A stretch of 64,000 bases of DNA from Prorocentrum cordatum (taxonomy: Eukaryota > Sar > Dinophyceae > Prorocentrales > Prorocentraceae): NCBI GenBank assembly GCA_963575745.1, contig CAUYUJ010020269.1, positions 17,501-81,500 of the forward strand, in the 5' to 3' direction. The notes under the pieces are model-generated. The model worked only from the letters and a program-made list of their open reading frames with translations. It was not told the DNA's origin and ran no database searches. How positions within the stretch are numbered: position 1 is the stretch's first letter; each line of letters starts with the position of its first letter. The translations under genes and the position numbers were made by a program. This document shows, in pieces, positions 21,763 through 33,622 of this stretch.

Positions 21763-22786
21763 TTACTGGCGGCGTTCACCCTTGAACGCCCGTGGCAGGG
21801 TCGCCACAAGTCGACACGACGCGAACCGACCGTACGCATTCACCCAACGCAAGACACGCGACGATGATATTTGTGGCTCGATGCGCGACCCCAGGGGTCG
21901 AGTCCTATCCCCATGAGTGCAGCGGGGGCCCAACTGGTTAGCCATTATCTCTATAGGTTTACGCATTGATACCACATGGGAGTCACGGATACCAGTCGTA
22001 CTTTGGTCCACGTTGACTTTGCAAGTGCCCTCGCATCTGGCCAATCATGTCCATGGCAGTATTTTGCCCACCCAAGTACCCACCGGCTGTTCTCGTAAAT
22101 AAAACGGTCGGAGGTAATTTTGACGTATGGCAGCTCTCCCACAAGACATGTGGAAGGTCTCCTTGATGGTGTTCATACACATGTCATAGTCGGCTTGGGA
22201 ATTGAAGTAAGATTGTAGTCCAGGCGTCCTGCAAGTTGGTTGTAGTATAACAATGTTGACAAAGCACACATCCAAGTGATGCATCACTGCGTCCTGGAAA
22301 TACTTGTTTCTAAAGTCAATATGAACATTTGTTTAGGTATCCTCCTGAAGATAAACCTCGGCTGGAAGCTAACTGCGATTTTCCCCTGCTTCCTCCGCAC
22401 AGCTCCAACATATCTACCTTGCTGTGTCGTCCGTAAAACAAAAATGGGACTATGGAGAACACATTAGCATGTGTAACCGCAGGTAAACCCGCTGGCAACG
22501 TGATGAAAGCTTCCTCTTCGCCATCGCTCTCGGCGTCGGAGTCAAGGGGGGAGCCCGTGAAATAAACGCGACATCCGAGACATTTCAGGTCCTCACCGCA
22601 GTCATCAGTGCCGTCTTCGACTACTCTGGGTATCTTGCGTGCCTTGATGCCGGCTTCTTTGTCAGCCTTTTGTCTTTCTTTTTGCTTGATCTGGGCCTCC
22701 GTTGCTAGCGATGTCTGTTGTTCTGTGTCGGGCGAAGTATGTGTCGGAAATTCGGGAACAGGGGAGGGGCACGCGGCCGCGCTCAA
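21763..22786 (-). pseudogene. C5-methyltransferase-like module of retroelement III, broken
   Basis: Three minus-strand frames make one domain. 22786-22316 has an acidic N-part ending in KVDMLELCGGSRGKSQLA (motif I-like, about 22375-22425). 22287-22045 has NIVILQPTCRTPGLQSYFN (motif IV-like) and FYLREQPVGTWVGK (EQP in place of ENV). After an in-frame TGA at 22045-22047 the same frame continues KVNVDQSTTGIRDSH and KPIEIMAN. The module parallels those at 7600-8460 and 49600-50580. The motif IV cysteine is shifted by one residue (PTC rather than PC), so catalysis is doubtful. Confidence 0.55.
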
Positions 22787-22989
22787 TCGAGGGGGGGATG
22801 ACGATCGTCATCGACGAACGCAACCCGCCTTGGGCGCGTCGCTGGCCCTCGCGTCCGATAAGGACCGGCGCCGGAAGCTTCCAACGCAATCGAGTACGAA
22901 TATTTGTAGCGCCATTCGGTAACGGCGCATTGTCATTGCACCCGATAGGCGGACCCTGAATATGGATATCTTGCACAACAATATTGTCG

Positions 22990-24893
22990 CCAAGATTCAC
23001 CGTTGCCCGTCCCACGGCATGTCCCCATTCAGGGCCATTCTTGGGAGACCGAACGTAAGTTCCAGCTCATGCATCCACCTTTGCGTGAACACTACGGCGC
23101 GCAGCTCTTGTATGATTTCTCTTCGTTTTGTGCGAATCTAGTCGGTCAATTAGCCTTGCAGCCATGATAGCGCGCGATTTGCGGCGCCATCCTGCCTTTT
23201 GGGCACCTTGGCCGCGCCAATCCAGTTCACGTTCGGCACGTCGTGCGGGTTCCCCTGCAATTTGGCATGTGCAGCTCCATAAGTTAGTCGGTACCGAAGT
23301 GGCAACATCGCATACGCATGACCTGCAAGCCTAAATCTTCAATAGTATCGCGCGTGGGACCTAGCTGCCAGAAGTAACCTGGAGGCCCCACAAGTACAAT
23401 CGACTGACGTAGGGCCCGAGCTTTAATCATAGGGTTTTGGATACGTTGATAATGTGGCCCCGCCCGCTTTCCAGGCAATCGAACATAGCGGTCAGCGGGC
23501 GTTGCCGCCCACAGTAAATGGTAGTCCCCTGAAAGTAATCCACCCAAATACTGTGCACCTGTAGAGGTCATAACCTCTGTGTAATATGATCGCACATGCA
23601 TCCTCGAGCTCGGAGTTCGGCGCAAGCTGTTCGTATGTCTTCGATAACAAAGAGCGTGAGAATGGCAATGATGCGATGAGCGTTGATTTCCTGCGGCGGC
23701 CACACAGCCGGGTACACCGCTGTCTCTGGCGGCCTCGCAGCCGGGCCCACCATTGCCCCAGGCGCGCACAGTCGTCGCCTGGGAGAAGCACGCAGGTGCC
23801 CCCGCGCCCGACGACAGAACCTCGGTGTGGACATCGCTGGTAGCGGCTGTCCACGCACTGTTCGACGCAGGTTGCCCCACCGTTGGAACTGCGTCAGCTG
23901 TCTCCTTGACGAGAAGGGGCGTATCTTCGCAGCGAGGATTGGCTGTTACAATTAATGCCATTGAGCCATTATCCTCCGTCGCGACCCCGTGCTCGTCGAC
24001 CTTGATCGACAGGTGCCTGAGGGCGTCTTCATGAAATCGAACACTCAAGGCGCCCCTGCCAAGGAGGAGCCCCTGCTCCAGGATCAGGATAGTCCTCATG
24101 TTGCACATGCTCCTTAGACCCAGGATAGCAGAAATATTCTCGCCGGAGCCTCTAGCCGCGTTGGCCGGCCGAGTAGGTGTCCAGCCTGGCCATATCGGCC
24201 TTCCCCGCCGGATCGCTTCTCTCCTTGTATGCGATTTTGCAACGCAATGACTTGTCACAGGTGGCAGCGCCACGCCCCACAACCTGACACGCACAACCTC
24301 TTCGTCAAGTTCAGCCTCTCGGTGTCGCGTCCATGAGAGCGTGACATGCGCTCGAATGTCTGTGCAGTCTTTAGACCAATGGTACTGCTGTTGCTGCCGA
24401 TGCCCAGTAGGACAGCCATCATACCATCTACCATGGCCCCACCGTTCGCTCCCCTGGCCATCTCATGGCGATCTCCGAATAACCCTGGCACGTCGGACAG
24501 TGTCGTGCCACGCATGCCCTTACTACGTCTCTGTTCCAGCACCCGTTCGTTCCTTGTCAAGGACATGAAGACGTTCATGTACCCTCGTGTCTCTTCTTCT
24601 GTGATGGGCTGTCTCTGGAGGATCCAGGCCGATGGGTACTCGTCGTAAATATTGGGATGCCGTGGAGAGAGCGGCGCGTTCTCGAAAGTGTCTTCGTCGG
24701 CGCGCACAGCAATCTGCCCATCTGTGTTGACCATCAGCACCGTGTGCAGCATATCGCGCTCTGATATGGCGCTGGTGCCGCCGCGCGCGCTCACTGGGCT
24801 TTCAGTTCTACGCTGGCGTATCGGACGCCCATAGGGCATGCTGCCGCATGGTGTTTGGAGCCACTGCCAGCTCCTTTCAGTGGCCCTTTCCAT
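22990..24893 (-). pseudogene. Retroelement III polyprotein fragment, unassigned domain
   Basis: Two overlapping frames (24893-24255 and 24294-23284) encode most of it. The second contains SSRMHVRSYYTEVMTS, ARALRQSIVLVGPPGYFWQL and DTIEDLGLQVMRMRCCHFG, a block I associate with dinoflagellate retroelement polyproteins but cannot name. After the stop at 23284, another frame near 23150-23260 reads AGEPARRAERELDWRG and AIMAARLIDRLDSHK, so coding probably continued. Palindromes encoding AGAPA, VGQPA and AGEPA lie within it. No catalytic motif is visible. Confidence 0.4.
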
Positions 24894-25166
24894 GCGCCTC
24901 AGCCACTCATCATTGGCAGGTAACCGCGCTGGTGCTGCTGCGGGAGGTGCCCCTGCATTATCTGCTTATTCGGCTGCCGGAGGCAAAGGCGCATCTGCGG
25001 CATGCATTGCAGCCGCTGGAGCCTGCACCACATTGGAGGATAAAGCAAGTTGCCCCCCAGATGTAGATGGTGTCGCGGCTGCAGCGGTCGCGCCTTGCAT
25101 CATCGGCGTGACGCGGTCGAGCTCTTCGCGAAGATCTCTGAGCTCGTTTGCACCGCGGAGTATTTC

Positions 25167-25667
25167 TTAATGACGATTCGCTGCATCATGGTCTCCTGCA
25201 AGGGCACGCTGAAACTCAGCTGCTATGAGGCCTACACCCCGGCAAATGGCACAGGGCGCCACACTTGCGGCACCTTCCAACGAGCCTGCCAGCTGTCGGC
25301 TCGCATGTGCGCGCGCAACTCGATCCCAGCATTGCGCGTGGAATATGTGGCCACACTGAAGCCTCCACACCTTGTCGTGGTGTGCGAAGTTATACTGGCA
25401 AGTGGCACATTTGAAAAAATAGCCATCACTGACGATTGGCGGCTTTGCCGATGGCCTGATACGCGTCTGTCGCTCGAGCGTTGATTTTCCAATCTCACGC
25501 TGAATCGGTGGGACCGTCATCTGCTGCGCCGCAGGAAAGGACCCCATGGCTGCCAGTGCTGCTATGTTTACAGCGGGTTGCCCCGCCGGTGCAGGAGCAG
25601 CGGGTGTCCCCGCGCGACTCATCATGCGGCGTGCCTGTCGCTCCTGGTTGCGGCGTTGGCGTGCCAA
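25167..25667 (-). pseudogene. RING-like zinc finger segment of retroelement III
   Basis: The 166-residue frame has a basic, low-complexity N-part (SRAGTPAAPAPAGQPAV, encoded by two palindromes at 25573 and 25600) and then a RING-H2-like pattern: CATC, then LQCGHIFHAQCWDR, then APCAICRG. The spacing C-x2-C, C-x-H-x2-H-x2-C, C-x2-C is what a RING finger needs. Such domains usually act as E3 ubiquitin ligases; here it sits inside a retroelement-like polyprotein. The ends are unsure because flanking coding is frameshifted. Confidence 0.6.
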
Positions 25668-28560
25668 TTATATGGTGAGCATGGCCTGCTGCGCCTTGTG
25701 GATGGCCAGGATCTCGCGACGCAGCTCCCCCATGGACGATGGCGCTGCAAGCCCAGGGCCATGGCGTGTAACATCAGGGTCCACGGAAGCCGCCAAGCAT
25801 CCGCAAGGAGGTACTTGGCCTGGTACACCGGGTTCGTATACAGCACCGCGCGTCAGCTGGGACTGATGAAAGTGGTCAGCTGTTGCCCGAACGCACGGGT
25901 TGTCCAGCCGAGTACCATGCGTGGAATGCCCGTCTCCAAAGCGTAATAGTCAAGGAACGTCGGTGCAGCCATGGGTGGAGCAAATGGTCTTTCAGCGTCC
26001 GTTGGGTCGTACGTTGGGTGGCTGAAGAATGCTGGGACGTACCAATGACGGTTGGGGTGGTCTGGTGATGGGTTCGGATCTGGAATATATTCCCATGGGG
26101 TGTCCAGCTAGCGCTCGGGGGGCCAATGCCATCCCGACTCATGCTCTGCATGGCGTCGCGCATCTGCCTGTGCACCCACTGCTGCTGACCTGCAAAGCAC
26201 TCGGCCCTCTGGGCGGCTTCAGGGTCGGAAGTAGCAGGTTGCCCCGCAGCAGGACGCGGCGATGCAAATGGCGATGTCGCGTGTAAAAGCTGATAGAGCT
26301 GAGGGTCAATTCTGATGCTCTGGAGCCTGACCTGTAGATTCTTGGTGCTCCCAGCACTCTGTGGAGTTCCAAATGGAGTCGCAGCCCTACTCGTGGGTGC
26401 GAATGACGCAAGTTGCCCTGCAGGTACTGGCATCTGCTGCGCCCGGGCGCGCCATGGGTCGTTCGTTTACAGCCTGTCGTTGGGCGTGATCCTGCTGGAC
26501 GTCATGCCAGACAAGTCCGCGCTCCGGGCCTGGATCCATGACCCATCCGAGCCTCCCGCAGGTGCCTCCGCTTGGCGTGCCTCTTGCACCATGGAAACAG
26601 CGGTGCGTTCGACCCCTTGCATAAGCGTCGACGCAGGGACCTTCAGGTTGCGAGGAGTCTGTGGCACCATCTCATGTGTTAGCGCTGATGTATCGCAAGG
26701 AACCTGATAGTATGACTGTGCAAGAGATGCGTTAGCATGCAAGTTGCCCCGCTGGTCACCCTCGATGCACAGAGGATTCAGCCACACTGTCCAACTCGAT
26801 CGCGCCTACACTGAGTATTGCTAGGTCGGATGCCAATTAGCTGAACAATGTGTCTTGGCGGGGTTCTGCCACTGCAAACTGGCGTCGCAATAACATCGCT
26901 GGCAGGGCGCCAGATACTTGTCGCGAAGTAGGTACTTGAGGCTCACCATTATCAACACTTCGGAATCTACGCGCAGGCCTGACTGGATCCGGTTGTCTTC
27001 GGGCATCTGCGAATAAATTCTCTGCCCCCTCCATTTGAAGTGTCCCCGCCACGGCGGGACAGACCAATGTGGGGCATGTTCGGGATGCTCGCCCATTTTG
27101 TGACGTCACGCAGTAGCAGGGCGCTCCCGGTGCTGTCAGGCCTGTTATCCGCACGCATAAGGACTCTGGACATTTGGCGCCAGGACTGCTATGCCCAATG
27201 CTAGGACGCATGAAGTATGTCGGATGAGACACCCCAATGCTTCTGCATGCCCGAAGAGTCGACCATTTCGCTGAAGTCCAATACCTCCAGTGCCTGATAG
27301 GCCCAATGGCGGCCACGAAAACACCTTAACGGCTTCCAGGTGGTTGGCATGCCAGGTCTCCCTGTCTGCGGGCGGCCAATTGTTCAGTCAATAGTAAAAC
27401 TCCACCCAACCGACGTACTCGTCGTAGCAGATAACAGTTGTGACAAACCTGTCGGAAAGCTCATCGCAGTGGAATGGCTTGTGCCGCGTCGCGCTAGCGA
27501 GCCATTCCGAGCATTCGCGCTTGTCGCGGTCTTTCAATGACGATGCACTGATACTCTCGCTCCTAAGGACCTCATTCAAATACCTCCTCTCAGACCGATA
27601 ACTGAAGTTCCTTCCGCAAAACGTTGCGGACACGCTGGCGTGCGATGGCATTGCCCCTAGCGCGCGCGGCGGAACACTCGTTGTCGCGCTGCACCGGTGT
27701 AGCGCTCAGACCCGTCACCAGAACAGGGCCTGCACGCTGGATTGATCTTCCTCTGGTTGACAGTGCCCAAGGTCCCCCGGCATCCCCTGCATTCATCGGT
27801 CAATTCAAAGGCAACAGCGGGTTGCCCCGCGGGAGCAGCGGCTGCTCCGCCATGCATCCTCATCGGCTCCGGCGCGACGGGCGCTGCTGCTGATGAGCTG
27901 GCGCTCCCAAGCGCCCCCTGCTGCTCGCGGATGTTGCGGCACTGGAATGGGGCGATCGTGGGAGTTGCTCCTGATGCCTTCGAAATAGTTCCCAGCAGCT
28001 TTCTACTCCGCGCCGTCCTTTGATGAGAAGGCTCCTTTAGGTGGCCCGTCCAGCGGCGGCGCCCTGCCTGATCTGTAAATCCTGCCCGGCGTCGGGCCGC
28101 GCAGGAATGCAAGATCTTTCGGCGATGGCTTGTTGTCGCCATGGAGCGCCGCTGCTGCAGCGGCCGCTGTCGGTCCACTGGAGCGAAGTCTCGCAGCGGG
28201 TTCCCCCGCAGATCGCTACAATTTGTTGCTACCAGGGTCAGCGTCAGCTAGGCTGGTCCTCTTCTTCTGCTTAGACTGTAGCTGATCAAATGCAAATGAC
28301 ATTGGCGCGCTTGAAGATCGGGGAGATCCGGATAGATCAGCTTCCCTCCCTGCGTTCCTCCTGGGGGGGCTTCAAATCCTTCGGCGGTTCCGCTGACTGT
28401 GCATCTGCGGGCGCCCCCGCCGGAGATGGGGCTGCAGGTTCCCCCGCGTCGGGGGCAACAGGCGCAGTTGGCTTCCAAAGCGTCGCGTTCTTGATATTGG
28501 CTTTATTTCTGCAAGCCAGATCATATATGTCAACGCTCACCCTTTGCACTATTATAAGGG
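25668..28560 (-). pseudogene. Decayed retroelement III coding DNA
   Basis: Short overlapping minus frames hold low-complexity, Ala/Pro/Gln-rich polyprotein sequence (26433-25876; 26787-26467; 27316-26837; 28178-27657; 28549-28337). Recognisable bits are paired Cys motifs such as DECRGCRGT (near 27780) and APCQRCYCD (near 26890), and the AGxPA palindromes at 26234, 26558, 27817, 28196, 28407 and 28434. Nothing can be assigned a function. Confidence 0.4.
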
Positions 28561-28649
28561 TAGTTATCCAGCCAATTGCTCTGCAAATCTAGGCGACGTT
28601 CGTACTTGGAGCAAGGTCCATATCTGCTGCAATCATTTCATGGATATAT

Positions 28650-31600
28650 TTTCCCCACATCCTGAGTGGGGTTTTTCTTTTCCCCACATCCTGAGTGGGG
28701 TTCTTGTTTTCCCAGAACATCCTCTCCTCCTCCTCCTCCTCCTCGTCCTCCTCCCGCTTCCTCCACCATCCCATACTGTATCATACCATACCAATACCAT
28801 GCCACTCCATACAATACCTTACCATACCATACCATGCATCCACCATCCCATACCATACCATGCCTTTCCTCACACCATGTTAATTATCAGGTTTCGTGCC
28901 CCTCCCACCCCTCCAGGGAGGCCCCGCCTGAGCGAGCAGGGTATTCGCACACCATGTTATTTATCAGGTTTCGCGCTCCTCCCACCCCTCCAGGGAGGCC
29001 CCGCCTGAGCGAGCAGGGTATTCGCACACTATGTTATTCATCAGGTTTCGTACCCCTCCCACCTCTCCAGGGAAGCCCCGCCTGAGCGAGCTGGGTATTC
29101 GCACACCATGTTATTTATCAGGTTTCGTGCCCCTCCCACCCCTCCAGGGAGGCCCCGCCTGAGCGAGCAGGGTATCGCATATTATTTATCAGGTTTCCTG
29201 CCCCACCCACCCCTCCAGGGAGGCCCCGCCTGAGCGAGCAGGGTATTCGCACACCATGTTATTTATCAGGTTTCGTGCCCCTCCCACCCCTCCAGGGAGG
29301 CCCCGCCTGAGCGAGCAGGGTATTCGCACACCATGTTATTTATCAGGTTTCGTGCCCCTCCCACCCCTCCAGGGAGGCCCCGCCTGAGCGAGCAGGGTAT
29401 TCGCACACCATGTTATTTATCAGGTTTCGTGCCCCTCCCACCCCTCCAGGGGGCCCCGCCTGAGCGAGCAGGGTATTCGCACACCATATTATTTATCAGG
29501 TTTCGTGCCCCCCCATCCCTCCAGGGAGGCCCCGCCTGAGCGAGCAGGGTATTCGCACGCCGGTTTCCTGCCCCACCCATCCCTCCAGGGAGGCCCCGCC
29601 TGAGCGAGCAGGGTATTCGCACATCATGATATGTATCAGGTTTCCTGCCCCACCCACCCCTCCAGGGTATTCGCACACCATATTATTTATCAAGTTTCGT
29701 GCCCCTCCCACCCCTCCAGGGAGGCCCCGCCTGAGCGAGCAGGGTATTCGCACACCATATTATTTATCAGGTTTCATGCCCCACCCACCCCTCCAGGGAG
29801 GCCCCGCCTGAGCGAGCAGGGCATTCGCACACCATGTTATTTTTCTGGTTTCGTGCCCCTCCCAACATTCCAGGGAGGCCCCGCCAGAGCGGGCAGGGCA
29901 CTCGCACACCATATGATTTTTCATGTGTTATTCCCCTCCCACCCCTCCAGGGAGGCCCCACCAGAGCGGGCAGGGCATTCGCACACCATATTATGTATCA
30001 GGTTTCGTGCCCATCCCGCCACTCCAGGGGGGCCCCGCCAGAGCGGGCAGGGTATTCGCACACCATGATATGTATCAGGTGTCGTGCCGTTCCCGCCCGT
30101 CCAGGGAGGCCCCACCAGAGCGGGCAGGGTATTCGCACACAATGTTATTTATCAGGTGTCGTGCCCCTCCCACCCCTCCAGGGAGGCCCCACCAGAGCGG
30201 GCAGGGTATTCGCACACCATAGTATTCATCAGGTTTCGTGCCCCTCCCACCCTTCCAGGGAGGCCCCACCAGAGCGCAGACAAGAAGCAATGGAACCCCG
30301 TAACATCTTTATGTGGGGAACTCCGTTAGCATAATTCCCAGAACATCCTCTCCTCCTCCTCCTCCTCCGCCTCCTCCCGCTTCCTCCACCATCCCATGCT
30401 GTATCATACCATACCAATACCATGCCACTCCATACCATACCTTACCATACCATACCATGCATCCACCATCCCATACCATACCATCCTTTCCTCACACCAT
30501 GTTATTTATCAGGTTTCGTGCCCATCCCACCCCTCCAGGGAGGCCCCGCCTGAGCGAGCAGGGTATTCGCACACCATGTTATTTATCAGGTTTCGCGCCC
30601 CTCCCACCCCTCCAGGGAGGCCCCTCCTGAGTGGGGCTCTTGTTTTCCCAGAACATCCCTCTCCTCCTCCTCCTCCTCCTCCTCCTCCTCCTCCTCCTCC
30701 TCCTCCTCCTCCTCCCGCTTCCTCCACCATCCCATACTGTATCATACCATACCAATACCATGCCACTCCATACCATACCTTACCATACCATACCATGCAT
30801 CCACCATCCCATGCCATCCCATGCCTTTCCCCACACCATGTTATTTATCAGGTCCCGTGCCCCTCCCACCCCTCCAGGGAGGCCCCGCCTGAGCGAGCAG
30901 GGTATTCGCACACCATGGTATGTATCAGGTTTCGTGCCCCTGCCACCCCTCCAGAGAGGCCCCACCAGAGCGGGAAGGGTGTTCGCACACCATGTTATGT
31001 ATCAGGTTTCGTGCCCCCCCCACCTCTCCAGGGAGGCCCCGCCTGAGCGAGCATGGTATTCGCACACCATGTTATTTAGCAGGTTTAGTGCCCCTCCCAC
31101 CCCTCCAGGGAGGCCCCGCCTGAGCGAGCGCGGTATTCGCACACCATGTTATTTATCCGGTTTCGTGCCCCTCCCACCCCTCCGGGAGGACCCGCCTGAG
31201 CGAGCAGGGTATTCGCACACCATGTTATGTATCAGGTTTCGTGCCCCTCCCACCCCTCCAGGGAGGCCCCGCCTGAGCGGGCAGGGTATTCGCACACCAT
31301 GTTATTTATCAGGTTTCGTGCCCCTCCCACCCCTCCAGGGAGGCCCCGCCTGAGCGAGCAGGGTATTCGCACACCATGTTATTTATCAGGTTCGTGCCCC
31401 TCCCACCCCTCCAGGGGGCCCCGCCTGAGCGAGCAGGGTATTCGCACACCATGTTATTTATCAGGTTTCGTGCCCCTCCCACCTCTCCAGGGAGGCCCCG
31501 CCTGAGCGAGCAGGGTATTCGCACACCATGTTATTTATCAGGTTTCGTGCCCCTCCCACCCCTCCAGGGAGGCCCCGCCTGAGCGAGCAGGGTATTCGCA

Positions 31601-32495
31601 CACCATGATATTTATCAGGTTTCCTGCCCCACCCATCCCTCCAGGGAGGCCCCGCCTGAGCGAGCAGGGTATTCGCACACCATGCTATTTATCAGGTTTC
31701 GTGCCCCTCCCACCCCTCCAGGGAGGCCCCACCAGAGCGGGAAGGGTGTTCGCACACCATGTTATTTATCAGGTATCCTGCCCATCCCACCCCTCCAGGG
31801 AGGCCCCGCCTGAGCGAGCAGGGTATTCGCACACCATGTTATTTATAAGTGTTCGTGCCTCTCCCACCCCTCCAGGGAGGCCCAGCCTGAGCAAGAAAGG
31901 TATTCGCACACCATGTTATTTATCAGGTTTCGGGCCCCTCCCATCCCTCCAGGGAGGCCCCGCCTGAGCGAGCAGGGTATTCGCACACCGTGTTATTTAT
32001 CAGGTTTCGTGCCCATCCCACCCCTCCAGGGAGGCCCCGCCTGAGCGAGCAGGGTATTCGCACACCATGTTATTTATCAGGTTTCGTGCCCCTCCCGCCA
32101 CTCCAGGGGGGGCCCGCCAGAGCGGGCAGGGTATTCGCACGCCATATTTCATTATTAGGTTTCGTGCCGTTCGCGCCCCTCCAGGGAGGCCCCACCAGAG
32201 CGGGCGGGGTACTCGCACACCATGTTATTTATCAAGTGTCGTGCCCCTCCCACCCCTCCAGGGAGGCCCCACCAGAGCGGGCAGGGTATCCGTACACCAT
32301 ATTATTTATCAGGTTTCGTGCCCCTCCCACCCCTCCAGGGAGGCCCCACCAGAGCGGGCAGGGCATTCGCACACAATATTATTCATTTGGTTTCGTGCCC
32401 CTCCCACCCCTCCAGGGAGGCCCCACCAGAGCGCAGACAAGAAGCAATGGAACCCCGTAACATCTTTATGTGGGGAACTCCGTTAGCATAATTTC
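28650..32495. repeat. 78-bp satellite, duplicated with its flanks
   Basis: Units carry the landmarks CACCATGTTATTTATCAGGT, CCCCTCCCACCCCTCCAGGG and GCCTGAGCGAGCAGGGTATT. Arrays run 28870-30283 (about 18 units), 30493-30625 (under 2) and 30833-32432 (about 20). Each is preceded by the same lead-in (CTC run, then CCATACCATACC-rich DNA). The first and last end in the same tail (CAGACAAGAAGCAATGG to GCATAATT, at 30283-30344 and 32432-32492). The last units of both long arrays carry CCAGAGCGGGCAGGG. Since 78 is divisible by three, every plus frame stays open; these are not proteins. Confidence 0.95.
28653..28702. other. Tandem pair of CCCCAC/GTGGGG hairpins
   Basis: The sequence CCCCACATCCTGAGTGGGG occurs twice, about 27 bp apart, with 6-bp arms and a 7-base loop. 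A partial copy (TCCTGAGTGGGG) lies at about 30628-30639, inside the satellite block. Confidence 0.7.
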
Positions 32496-33597
32496 GTGAC
32501 AGTCTCGCGGGCACGTTCCGCCCCGGAGCTGCAGACCGAATCGGACTCTGGGTCGGACTCGGAAGGAGCGGCCTCGCCGAGGCCCACCGCTTTGGCAAGA
32601 AACGCGCGACCAGCTCCTTCATCGCCTTCTGGATGGGCAGCACCTTCATGAGAAGAAGAAGCGGGTTGCCCCACATGGTGTTGCACCTACCTCTTCATGG
32701 TAGCTTCGATTGTGTATTTTGAGGCGGTGATCTATGAGGCGCTGCCAACCTCGCGCGGCCCGCTTGACCTCGTCCTCATCGATCGGCTGGTAATCAACTT
32801 TAGTCAACCATTCTGCAGGTGGATGATTAGTCGAATCCACCCTGCGACCCAGACCGTCTAGTCCATCTCCGTGAGACCAGACCCACGGAGCACTCTCGAA
32901 GTCGGGGCCCCTTGACGGTCGCCCCATTGGATATGGAGGTCCGCGGCCGCCAACGTGTTCGCATGGACAAACAACGCACCGGCAGGTCCGTCGGTCAGTG
33001 ATGAAGGCCCTCTTGAGGCCCCTTCTCTCAAGATTAGCTTGCGCCTTGGTGCCCGTTCCTGTTGGCGCGAACAATTTTGCCATCGTCGCCCCGCGCAACG
33101 CTGCGAAGTGAATGCCAGTGACGAATGTCATGCTCAGCCCAGCCTTGGTCGAGCCAGCGCTGCGTCGCGTTGGGTGGTATATACTGGCGAGCCAGCCCGT
33201 GATCTTCGTTGCTGACGAGGCGTGGCATGCCTCTTGTTTCGGGCGGAGCTGGACGGTTCTCCATCTGGGGCGGGTTCCCCCGCGAGCGCCCCCTCCTCGG
33301 CGGAGCCCTTGGGAACCTAGTTGCAGGGGGATGAGGGCGCTGGGCGCCGCTGGAGCGCGCGCGCGAGTGCCCGCGTGAGTAGCCGCGACCGCGGTGCTGC
33401 ATGCGACGGTCCTCAGCTTCCCATTCGTCTGAGTCGTCAGTTGCGCGAATCACGCGTGTCCAGTAATGGCGACCAGCGGACCGCCCATGGCGGCTCGGGG
33501 GCCGCCCATGAGCCACGGACGCAAAGTGATGATCTTCATTCTGCACAGGTTCGCACTGAATGCGCCCTGAAAGGTCGCCGGCACCTCGCGGGCTCAT
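32483..33597 (-). pseudogene. Retroelement III polyprotein fragment downstream of Gag
   Basis: Frames 33597-33034 and 33131-32646 overlap. The second has CRCVVCPCEHVGGRG (Cys/His cluster), VWSHGDGLDGLGRRVDSTNH and WLTKVDYQPIDEDEVKRAARG, followed by an Arg-rich end. A third frame continues to 32483 with an acidic segment, and the satellite block begins there. The Cys/His cluster could bind zinc. No enzyme motif is seen. The satellite seems to interrupt coding that resumes near 28560. Confidence 0.45.
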
Positions 33598-33622
33598 CCA
33601 CGGGGGTCATCGCCATATGGGT

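Noticed and set aside
28870-32430. Open frames with repeated GRPRLSEQGIRTP peptides
   Set aside because: The 78-bp period keeps all plus frames open. There is no start, unique sequence or codon signal.
28650-32495. CRISPR-like array of regular repeats
   Set aside because: Units are contiguous 78-bp satellite copies without unique spacers, in a eukaryotic genome.
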